From contig JAIRLC010000110.1 in NCBI GenBank assembly GCA_031259645.1, forward strand, positions 1-7,940: DNA of 7,940 nt, in the 5' to 3' direction. This document shows positions 1-5,777 of this stretch, piece after piece. A program made the translations under genes and the position numbers. Position 1 is the stretch's first letter. Every line of letters starts with the position of its first letter. The notes below the pieces were generated by a model, which saw only the letters and a list, made by a program, of their open reading frames with translations, had not been told where the DNA came from and ran no database searches. This DNA is from Prevotellaceae bacterium. Its GTDB lineage: Bacteria > Bacteroidota > Bacteroidia > Bacteroidales > UBA932.

Positions 1-1
1 A

Positions 2-67
2 GCCGACGACTATAAAACTGATAGAAATAAAGCCGACGGAGTGAATAATAAACAAAAATTACAATAA
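2..67 (+). CDS. Possible C-terminal tail of an upstream gene (partial)
   Basis: One frame is open from the left edge to a TAA at 65-67 and would encode about 21 mostly polar, lysine/aspartate/asparagine-rich residues. A second frame is open from 3 to a TGA at 42-44, so the true frame cannot be decided from this fragment. The octamer AGCCGACG occurs twice here (1-8 and 31-38). It could equally be non-coding leader DNA. No family can be recognised. Confidence 0.2.
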   Translation, partial: ADDYKTDRNKADGVNNKQKLQ

Positions 68-70
68 CAT

Positions 71-109
71 GAAGCATCTTTGCTCCCCCTTCGGGGGCTG
101 GGGGGCTTC
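71..109. repeat. C/G-rich inverted repeat in the leader of the FISUMP gene
   Basis: GAAGC (71-75) is complementary to GCTTC (105-109). Inside it, CCCCC (85-89) can pair with GGGGG (92-96) across a TTC loop, or with the second G-run at 101-105. A run of nine A follows (111-119), and the start codon of the next gene is at 125. Without a T-run on the 3' side for either strand this is not a standard intrinsic terminator. It could act as a leader structure, or be a copy of a dispersed C/G-run repeat; both are inferences. Confidence 0.4.
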
Positions 110-124
110 TAAAAAAAAACTATT

Positions 125-1327
125 ATGAAAAAAATTCTTCTTTCTTTTCTTTCCCTTATGGGATTGGGCTTTCCTGCATTTGCACAAAGCCACATTAACA
201 TTGAACTGCTCGGCGTCACTTACACTACGCCAGCCGTGCAATTCTGCGTATCATGGAGTAGCATCCCTGTTGTAACCGGACAAACACACAACTCCAAAAT
301 CTGGCTATGGGTTGATTTTATCAAAATAGAAAATAACCAACCCTCCGGCACGTGGACACGCGCCACCGTTGCCAATCCTTCACCCGGAACGGTTGTGCCG
401 GAAACGGACAAAGGTTTTTGGTTGCAAGGCGCCACATCCGGCAGTTATGCTGCAACGGTAACAGTAGCGTTAACGAACATACCGGCAAACACTACTTTTA
501 ATTGGTGTGCTTATGCTTCCGATTGCCCGCCGAATGCAAGCGCTAACAATGGAACTTATACTTTCAAGGGTACGCCGCCGTTTACATTGACAGCATCCGA
601 CGGAATAACTACTCAGACGGTAAGCGGGACAACACTTACCGCTTCAGCATTAACCATTACACCGACCACTATAAGGGATAAAACAGAATGTCCGGGCATT
701 ATTTGCCCATATCCCGGCGACGATTTATATGTTGATGCTACGCACCTTTGCCAACAACGTACCAGTGGCGCACAAAATTGGGAAGCATGGATAAAAGATA
801 CACGCGATAATGAATTGTATAGAATTGTTTTGATGCCTGACAATAAATGGTGGCTGGCTCAGAGTGTAAAATATAGCGGTAGTGGGTATCAACCAAGTTG
901 GTGTGGAAAAGATGAATGTGGTCGGGTATATTCACCTGCAGAAATGCGTAATGGGCAATCTTCGACAGGCAACATTCAAGGTATATGTCCGAGTGGATGG
1001 CTCGTCCCTATTGTTGCCGACTGGAATGCTCTGGTTACGGCTCTTGTGTCGGAAGGAGAGACTGCACGCGTACTCGGATATATAGGGCATCCTTGCTGGA
1101 ACGAAGATACCTATGGATGGGCTGATATTAAAAACGTGTATAGCGGCACTGGCGGTGTTAGCGAGGCTAAGGGTGACCAATTTCGCATAAGCTCGAAGAT
1201 GGCAAACGATGCTACATACGCATGCCGCGGCTTTTGTGTTCAATGTCAACTGAGCAACCATAGTCAAATAAATAGCAATGCAGACTGCTCTAATGCCGCT
1301 CCGATACGTTGTTTTCGCCTACTGTAA
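125..1327 (+). CDS. Secreted FISUMP-domain protein, cysteine-rich
   Basis: 400-residue exported protein of unknown molecular function. Residues 1-20 form a classical signal peptide (MKK, a hydrophobic core, then AFA before QS). Residues about 21-180 are Ser/Thr/Asn-rich and look like a beta-rich extracellular region. From about residue 200 to the end the features match the FISUMP domain (Fibrobacter succinogenes major paralogous domain): a DTRDNELYRIV segment, then MPDNKWWLAQSV (237-248), GRVYSPAEM, the hallmark CPSGWLVP at 288-295 followed by DWNAL, and the closing PIRCFRLL. There are 15 cysteines, most in the C-terminal half, so disulfide bonding outside the cytoplasm is plausible. FISUMP proteins are abundant, highly paralogous surface proteins in Fibrobacter and Bacteroidota, with no established activity. 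The ATG at 125 is chosen because it begins the signal peptide. The next gene is convergent, so this one ends its transcription unit. Confidence 0.85.
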   Translation: MKKILLSFLSLMGLGFPAFAQSHINIELLGVTYTTPAVQFCVSWSSIPVVTGQTHNSKIWLWVDFIKIENNQPSGTWTRATVANPSPGTVVPETDKGFWLQGATSGSYAATVTVALTNIPANTTFNWCAYASDCPPNASANNGTYTFKGTPPFTLTASDGITTQTVSGTTLTASALTITPTTIRDKTECPGIICPYPGDDLYVDATHLCQQRTSGAQNWEAWIKDTRDNELYRIVLMPDNKWWLAQSVKYSGSGYQPSWCGKDECGRVYSPAEMRNGQSSTGNIQGICPSGWLVPIVADWNALVTALVSEGETARVLGYIGHPCWNEDTYGWADIKNVYSGTGGVSEAKGDQFRISSKMANDATYACRGFCVQCQLSNHSQINSNADCSNAAPIRCFRLL

Positions 1328-1491
1328 TTTTAGTATACATAATTTAATTTGGCGGGCAAAAAACATTGCGTTCCTCTTTCATTGCGCCTTATTCCCGTTA
1401 GGGTTTCATCGCGCAACCTTGGGGAAAACAAAATGCTCCTGAAACAGGTAAAACAGGGGCAACAACGGAATTATTGTCGACCCTAAATGAA

Positions 1492-1567
1492 TTTGGGACG
1501 TCCCAAAATGAAAATGGGACGTCCCAAAACGAAAATGGGACGTCCCAAAATGAAAATGGGACGTCCC
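1492..1567. repeat. Four GGGACGTCCC palindromes at exact 21-bp period
   Basis: The perfect 10-bp palindrome GGGACGTCCC occurs at 1495-1504, 1516-1525, 1537-1546 and 1558-1567. The 11-bp spacers between copies are AAAATGAAAAT, AAAACGAAAAT and AAAATGAAAAT, differing at one base. The first copy extends to a 16-bp palindrome, TTTGGGACGTCCCAAA (1492-1507). The array lies between two convergent genes and ends 10 bp before the flavodoxin stop codon. The 21-bp period is two helical turns, so all four sites face the same side of the DNA. It may be a protein-binding array, a bidirectional terminator-like structure, or a simple minisatellite; the sequence alone does not decide. Confidence 0.9.
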
Positions 1568-1577
1568 AAATTTGCCC

Positions 1578-2144
1578 TTACTTGTTTTCAACCACTTTCA
1601 CATTGATCCGGGTCAGCCAGTCAATCACTTGTTGCTTTGCATTCTTTTCCGGGTTCTTCACATCGTCGCCGCTGATGGAAAAACCTTCCAACGCTGTGGC
1701 GCCGGACGCAGCCGCCACAATATCTATTAAGCAGTTGTCCGCACTTCCGCCGAAAGTGGCAAACGGCACAATGGTTTTGCCCGACAAGTCATATTCTTTC
1801 AGGAAACTTTTTACCGGCAGCGCCACCGTCCCAAACCAGTTGGGCGTTCCAATGAAAATAATATCATAGGAAGCAATGTCCACCTTGTTTTTCAACGCGG
1901 GTAAAACCCCTTCGTCAATGTGTTTTTGCGCGGCGGCATGCGCAGCGTCTGCAGGATACGGGGTTTCCGTTTCAATGACAAACACATCCCCACCAGCCGT
2001 TTGATGGATTAGGTCGGCAAGAATAGCCGTGTTTCCCCAGAGGGAATAGTAAACCGTGAGCGCTTTCGGCTCACCCGAAGAACATGCGCCGGCGCTAAAG
2101 AAAAGCACAAGGCATGTAGTGATTAAAATGACCAATTTTTTCAT
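1578..2144 (-). CDS. Flavodoxin-fold lipoprotein (Flavodoxin_4-like)
   Basis: 188-residue protein predicted to bind FMN outside the cytoplasm. A short lysine-containing N-terminus, a hydrophobic stretch and SAGAC at 17-21 form a lipoprotein signal, with C21 as the likely lipidated residue (Ala rather than Leu at -3 is an acceptable but weaker lipobox). After it comes a flavodoxin fold: first strand and FMN-phosphate loop YYSLWGNTA (32-40), corresponding to the usual S/T-x-T/W-G-N-T; a second strand ending IIFIGTPNWFGTVALPV (95-111), whose W103/F104 are placed to stack on the flavin; and VPFATFGGS (126-134), the third flavin-contacting loop. This pattern matches the single-domain flavodoxins of Bacteroidota and Firmicutes. 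Physiological electron partners are unknown. The start at 2144 is the only one giving the complete lipoprotein signal. The gene is divergent from the hybrid kinase and converges on the FISUMP gene. Confidence 0.88.
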   Translation of the reverse strand: MKKLVILITTCLVLFFSAGACSSGEPKALTVYYSLWGNTAILADLIHQTAGGDVFVIETETPYPADAAHAAAQKHIDEGVLPALKNKVDIASYDIIFIGTPNWFGTVALPVKSFLKEYDLSGKTIVPFATFGGSADNCLIDIVAAASGATALEGFSISGDDVKNPEKNAKQQVIDWLTRINVKVVENK

Positions 2145-2188
2145 AACTGAATTACTTTTAGTTTAATATTAATTATAAATAACGAGAA

Positions 2189-2196
2189 CAAATATA
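2189..2196 (-). promoter_or_regulatory. Putative Bacteroidota -7 box for the flavodoxin gene
   Basis: On the minus strand this octamer reads TATATTTG, an exact match to the Bacteroidota sigma-ABfr -7 consensus TAnnTTTG. It lies about 45 bp upstream of the flavodoxin ATG, a plausible leader length. No clear -33 TTTG is found at the usual 19-bp spacing. A forward-strand octamer TATTTTTG (2202-2209) fits the same consensus only 5 bp away and could serve the divergent kinase gene, but this region is A/T-rich and chance matches are likely. Confidence 0.4.
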
Positions 2197-2250
2197 AGAA
2201 GTATTTTTGTTGTTTTCCGGCTACTCCTGCACTTTTAACAGGAAACGGAC

Positions 2251-2310
2251 AGTTTTTGATAGTTTTTGAACTTTTAAACATTTTCTTTTGTGTAATATTG
2301 AACTTTTAAA
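2251..2310 (+). promoter_or_regulatory. Direct repeats upstream of the hybrid kinase gene
   Basis: Two nested sets of direct repeats lie just before the kinase start. AGTTTTTGA occurs at 2251-2259 and 2261-2269, a 10-bp period. The 13-mer TTGAACTTTTAAA occurs at 2266-2278 and again at 2298-2310, 32 bp apart, close to three helical turns. A weaker relative, ACTTTTAAC, lies at 2231-2239. Directly repeated A/T-rich sites phased by whole turns are typical of AraC-family operators, and the downstream gene ends in such a domain, so autoregulation is a reasonable inference. The base composition makes some repetition expected by chance. Confidence 0.4.
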
Positions 2311-2314
2311 TTGT

Positions 2315-3952
2315 ATGACGTCAAAAATTTATTTCTACATGGCTTTATTTTTCCCTACCATAAGCGTATTGTATATTATCATTGCCGTCATTCTTTTGTC
2401 CCTGATTGTGCTGTATGTCTGCCACCGTGTTGCCGCCCATGATTTGAAAACAAAAATACGTTTTTTCATTCACATGGCGCATGACATCCGTACGCCGGTA
2501 TCCCTGATAAAAGCGCCGCTCAGCGAAATTGAAACACAGGAAAACCTGTCGGAAAACGGGAAACGCTTGCTTTCTTTAGCGCTGAAAAATGCAGACAAGC
2601 TCTCTATATTGGTTTCCCAACTGCTGGACATCCAAAAAGTGGACGCCCATGCCGAAAAATTGACCATGACCAAACAGGATATTTATAGCTATATGCAGGA
2701 AAAAACTATTGTATTCCGTGTGGCGGCATTACATAAGGGACTTGGCTTGCGATTGGAAATCAGTCCCGATTTCCCGGAAATCTGGTTTGACAAGGATAAG
2801 ATGGACAGGATAATGGATAATTTGTTGTCGAATGCCATTAAATATACGGAAAAAGGGAGTGTTTCTGTTATTGTAGCCTATTCCGGCAGCCAGTGGACGG
2901 TTACTATAAAAGACAGTGGCGTTGGGATACCTGCCCGTGAACAAAAATACCTGTTCAAACAGTTTTACCGTGCCGGGAATATTATAAAACTTAACGAACC
3001 CGGCTCGGGGCTTGGGTTGCTATTGACTAAAAAATTAGTGAAACTATTGGGCGGTCACATTAGTTTTTCCAGTGTGGAGAACGCCGGGACTTCGTTTATT
3101 TTAACATTCCCGTTAGAAAAAAGCGATCCGCTGCTTCACCGTAAAACGTTCGACGTGCAAGCCGCTCAGGAAGAAACCCGGTTGCCGGCGCCCCGCAAAG
3201 CCGTGCTGCTATTGGTCGAAGACCATGAAGACATGCGAGAGTACCTCACGGAAAGTTTATCGCAGGCGTACCACGTGGTCAGCACTGCCGACGGGACAAA
3301 TGCCGTAGAGCTGACAAAGGAAATCAATCCCGACATTATTATCGCCGACGTGCTGGTACCCGGCTTGCGGGGCGACGAGATTTGCCGGCTGTTAAAATCA
3401 TCGATAGAAACCAGCCATATTCCTTTTATCCTGCTGTCGGCATTGAGCGACAAAGAGCATATCATCATGGGACTGGAAGCCGGAGCGGATGATTATATCA
3501 TAAAACCGTTCGACTTTAATGTACTGAACGCCCGGATACGGAATATCCTCCAACACCGGGAACAGTTGCGTGCAATGGTATTTTCTTCCGAGCCGGAACT
3601 GGAAGAGAATAATTATGTCCATCAACTCGACAAAGTTTTCCTGGATAAAGCCATGCAAATTGTGGAACGGGAATTGGACAATTCCGATTTTTCCATTAAT
3701 GAGTTTTGCCGGAATTTGGCGATGAGCCGCACTTCCGTATATAATAAATTGAAGGCATTAACCAATCAGGCGCCCAATGATTTTATCCGTATAATCCGCC
3801 TCAACAAAGCGAAAGAGCTCCTGTTGTCAAGGAAATACACGATTGCAGAAGTGGCTTATATGGTCGGCTTTTCAGACCCGAAATATTTCAGCGTAAGTTT
3901 CAAAAAACAATTCGGCTGTAACCCGAAAGATGTAAAAAACGCACAAACCTGA
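2315..3952 (+). CDS. Hybrid histidine kinase/response regulator/AraC-type regulator lacking a periplasmic sensor
   Basis: 545 residues from the ATG at 2315 (a TTG at 2288 would add nine unremarkable residues). A hydrophobic N-terminal segment of about 30 residues gives one long or two short membrane helices, with almost nothing outside. The kinase dimerisation/phosphoacceptor domain follows directly, with HDIRTP and phosphoacceptor H56. The ATPase domain shows an N-box (DNLLSNAIKY, about 168-177), G1 DSGVGIP (about 200-206) and G2 GSGLGL (about 230-235). A receiver domain (about 297-412) has the acidic pair E302/D303, phosphoacceptor D345 and K397. A C-terminal AraC-type double helix-turn-helix (about 445-540) ends with GFSDPKYFSVSFKKQFGCNP. 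This order is that of Bacteroidota hybrid two-component systems, which sense oligosaccharides and control adjacent carbohydrate-use genes. Typical members are 1300-1400 residues with a beta-propeller/Y_Y_Y periplasmic sensor; that part is absent and no remnant is seen upstream. The position before the sugar operon suggests it regulates that operon. Confidence 0.93.
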   Translation: MTSKIYFYMALFFPTISVLYIIIAVILLSLIVLYVCHRVAAHDLKTKIRFFIHMAHDIRTPVSLIKAPLSEIETQENLSENGKRLLSLALKNADKLSILVSQLLDIQKVDAHAEKLTMTKQDIYSYMQEKTIVFRVAALHKGLGLRLEISPDFPEIWFDKDKMDRIMDNLLSNAIKYTEKGSVSVIVAYSGSQWTVTIKDSGVGIPAREQKYLFKQFYRAGNIIKLNEPGSGLGLLLTKKLVKLLGGHISFSSVENAGTSFILTFPLEKSDPLLHRKTFDVQAAQEETRLPAPRKAVLLLVEDHEDMREYLTESLSQAYHVVSTADGTNAVELTKEINPDIIIADVLVPGLRGDEICRLLKSSIETSHIPFILLSALSDKEHIIMGLEAGADDYIIKPFDFNVLNARIRNILQHREQLRAMVFSSEPELEENNYVHQLDKVFLDKAMQIVERELDNSDFSINEFCRNLAMSRTSVYNKLKALTNQAPNDFIRIIRLNKAKELLLSRKYTIAEVAYMVGFSDPKYFSVSFKKQFGCNPKDVKNAQT

Positions 3953-4024
3953 CAGCCATTAAACTTTTTTTGATAATTTCTCAACCCGAAAGACAATGAA
4001 TATAGCTAATATTGCAAATTATAA

Positions 4025-4032
4025 TAACTTTG
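4025..4032 (+). promoter_or_regulatory. Putative Bacteroidota -7 box for the sugar operon
   Basis: TAACTTTG matches the Bacteroidota -7 consensus TAnnTTTG and lies 34 bp before the ROK kinase ATG. No convincing -33 TTTG is present at the expected spacing, which would fit a promoter needing an activator. Further upstream, TTTTTGATAATTT (3967-3979) differs by one base from TTTTTGATAGTTT (2253-2265) in front of the hybrid kinase gene. Confidence 0.45.
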
Positions 4033-4066
4033 TTAAATATTTATAAACAAAATCATACAAAATTTT

Positions 4067-5008
4067 ATGGACACATATCTTGGTTTGGATTTAGGAGGCA
4101 CTAAATTATTAATCGGGGAATTGGATAACCGGGGCAATATATTGAAATATAAAAAATATAATTCCGGCTATTTTAACCAGCAATCTGCATTGGACGTCAT
4201 CAAACAGTCATTGACCGATTACATAAAAACAGTCGGGTGGATAGACAAAACGCCGGTAAGCATGGGCGTCGGATTGATTGGACGCGTAGATGCGTTGCGG
4301 GGTATATGGTTGCAAATAGACCCTTCGCGCACGCAGCCCATTCCTTTGGCAAAAGAACTTACCGACAGTTACAATATCCCATGCTACATTGATAACGATG
4401 TGAAAAGCGCCACCCGTGCGGAACGCCATTTTGGGTTCGGGCAAATATCGCACAATTTCATATACATTAATGTAGGTACCGGCATCGCCGCCAGTTTTGT
4501 GGTGAACGGGCGGCAAATCAGGGGCAGTCATTGTAATGCCGGGGAGGTGGGACATACCCAGGTGGGCGTTAACCTTGGGATAAAATGCGCCTGCGGGCGA
4601 ATGGATTGCGTAGAACAAATAGCTGCCGGCATCGGCTTTGATGCCTGCGCCCGCCTGCTTGCCGGCAAATATGAAACCAGTCTTTATATTCCATCCGATT
4701 TATCCGAGCGCGTACAGGTGAAAGATATTTTCACACTGAGCCAAAAAGGCGACCCGTTGTGCGTGCAATTAGTGGAAAATGCCTCGCAGGCATTAGCCAA
4801 CCTTATTATGAACTTAGTGCGGGTCAGCGACCCCGACACGGTCGTATTGGGAGGAGGGCTGGTGTCCGACGGCTATTTGCATACTAAAATTCTGGAAAAA
4901 TTAAATCCGACAACTATCCGGTTTGTTACCAATGGCGTTGTTATTACCAAACTAAATCCTGATTTCATTGGGTTGGTGGGCGCCGGCGCCATTGCAATGA
5001 ATGTATAA
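4067..5008 (+). CDS. ROK-family sugar kinase
   Basis: 313-residue cytoplasmic kinase, predicted to phosphorylate a hexose or hexosamine at O6 using ATP. The N-terminus DLGGTK (8-13) is the ATP-phosphate loop of the ASKHA fold. IDND at 108-111 supplies the catalytic Asp, D111. GEVGH (159-163) gives the sugar-contacting Glu and zinc-binding His, and CACGRMDCVE (174-183) is the ROK zinc motif with C174, C176 and C181. LGGG at 261-264 is the C-terminal adenosine-side loop. Length is normal for the family (about 300-320). ROK sequence alone does not separate glucokinase, fructokinase, N-acetylglucosamine kinase and N-acetylmannosamine kinase; the adjacent NagB-like gene, 12 bp downstream, favours an amino-sugar substrate. 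It is the first gene of a tightly packed unit that starts after a -7-like box. Family assignment is firm; substrate is inferred. Confidence 0.93.
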   Translation: MDTYLGLDLGGTKLLIGELDNRGNILKYKKYNSGYFNQQSALDVIKQSLTDYIKTVGWIDKTPVSMGVGLIGRVDALRGIWLQIDPSRTQPIPLAKELTDSYNIPCYIDNDVKSATRAERHFGFGQISHNFIYINVGTGIAASFVVNGRQIRGSHCNAGEVGHTQVGVNLGIKCACGRMDCVEQIAAGIGFDACARLLAGKYETSLYIPSDLSERVQVKDIFTLSQKGDPLCVQLVENASQALANLIMNLVRVSDPDTVVLGGGLVSDGYLHTKILEKLNPTTIRFVTNGVVITKLNPDFIGLVGAGAIAMNV

Positions 5009-5020
5009 ATAAGAAAAAAT

Positions 5021-5749
5021 ATGGTTATTACCATTGCACAGAATGAAGCAGCGTTCGACTGCTGCGCCGCTTGGCGAATAATAGGAGAAATCCTCGCACA
5101 TCCGGAAGCGGTCATCGGATTATCAACTGGTAAAACCACCAAAAACATACATGCGGTAATAAGCCATATTTACCGGCTATATCCTTTCGACGTTTCCCGC
5201 ATCACGCTGTTCGGCGTTGATGAAGTAATCAATGTGCCGCAAGCATACAAAGGCGCTTGTTATACGATGCTAAAAACACAACTCATCAATCATCTCGGAT
5301 TGGCGGAAACCCAATTCCTGATGCCGCCGACTATCTCCGGTAATCCGGAGGAAGAATGCCGGCGTTTCCAACAAGCGATAGAAGCAAAAGGCGGCGTTGA
5401 TTTGCAACTGTTGGGATTGGGCGAAAACGGACACATCGGTTTTAACCAGCCCGGCACGCCATTTGAAAGCGAAACATGGGTATCCAATATGGACGAGGCG
5501 CTGGAAGCCCGCATCAGAAAAGAAACCAATACGCCTCCCGGAATAAAATTAGGAGGACTCACCTTGGGTTTACGTACCATCATGCGTTCACGTAAAATTA
5601 TAGTAGCTGCCAAAGGGAAAGCCAAAGCCGAAATTGTACGGCAAATGCTTTCCGGCCCCATTACTACAGCGGTTCCTGCTTCCGTATTGCAACTGCATCC
5701 TCATTGCGAATGTTTGCTGGACGTCGGCGCCGCTGAAAAAATTGTATAA
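5021..5749 (+). CDS. nagB: NagB-like 6-phospho-hexosamine deaminase/isomerase with altered active site
   Basis: 242 residues, the length of the short Bacillus-type NagB. The family reaction converts glucosamine-6-phosphate to fructose-6-phosphate plus ammonia in the cytoplasm. GLSTGKTT (33-40) is the phosphate-binding loop. FGVDEV (64-69) supplies D67, equivalent to the E. coli proton acceptor D72. GENGHIGFNQPG (134-145) contains the ring-opening H138 with N136 as partner; Asn here is also seen in Gram-positive enzymes. SVLQLHP (221-227) is the conserved C-terminal segment. Two positions are odd: Q143 stands where the catalytic Glu (E. coli E148) is expected in the usual FNEP, and R185 (LGLRTIM) replaces the second Gly of the usual GxGT. 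Both are one base from the canonical codon. It could be an enzyme for a different phospho-amino-sugar, a slow deaminase, or a sugar-phosphate binding protein. No nagA-like deacetylase is in the window. Confidence 0.85.
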   Translation: MVITIAQNEAAFDCCAAWRIIGEILAHPEAVIGLSTGKTTKNIHAVISHIYRLYPFDVSRITLFGVDEVINVPQAYKGACYTMLKTQLINHLGLAETQFLMPPTISGNPEEECRRFQQAIEAKGGVDLQLLGLGENGHIGFNQPGTPFESETWVSNMDEALEARIRKETNTPPGIKLGGLTLGLRTIMRSRKIIVAAKGKAKAEIVRQMLSGPITTAVPASVLQLHPHCECLLDVGAAEKIV

Positions 5750-5777
5750 TTATTCACCTTTTAACCTGCCAAAGATT

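Noticed and set aside
84..119. Intrinsic terminator
   Set aside because: The C/G hairpin is followed by A residues on the plus strand and has no downstream T-run on the minus strand.
1495..1567. CRISPR array
   Set aside because: The repeat core is 10 bp and spacers are 11 bp and almost identical; a CRISPR has longer repeats with unique spacers of about 30 bp, and no cas gene is nearby.
1406..1591. Reverse frame with FGTSHFHFGTSHF repeats
   Set aside because: Also a by-product of the 21-bp repeat; it overlaps the flavodoxin stop in another frame and has no signal of coding beyond the repeat.
1474..1869. Forward frame encoding a GTSQNEN heptapeptide repeat followed by sequence antisense to the flavodoxin gene
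   Set aside because: It starts at TTG, the repeat peptides come only from the 21-bp DNA repeat being a multiple of three, and the remainder is a shadow of a well-supported gene on the other strand.
2288..2314. TTG start extending the hybrid kinase by nine residues
   Set aside because: An ATG follows at 2315, the extra residues add no domain, and the extension would overlap the second copy of the direct repeat.
3961..3980. Terminator after the hybrid kinase gene at the T-run 3965-3971
   Set aside because: No stable hairpin could be found directly before the T-run.
5634..5777. Upstream extension of the permease frame overlapping nagB
   Set aside because: The added 48 residues are the nagB 3' end read in another frame and do not resemble an FHS N-terminus; the ATG at 5778 starts right before the first membrane helix.
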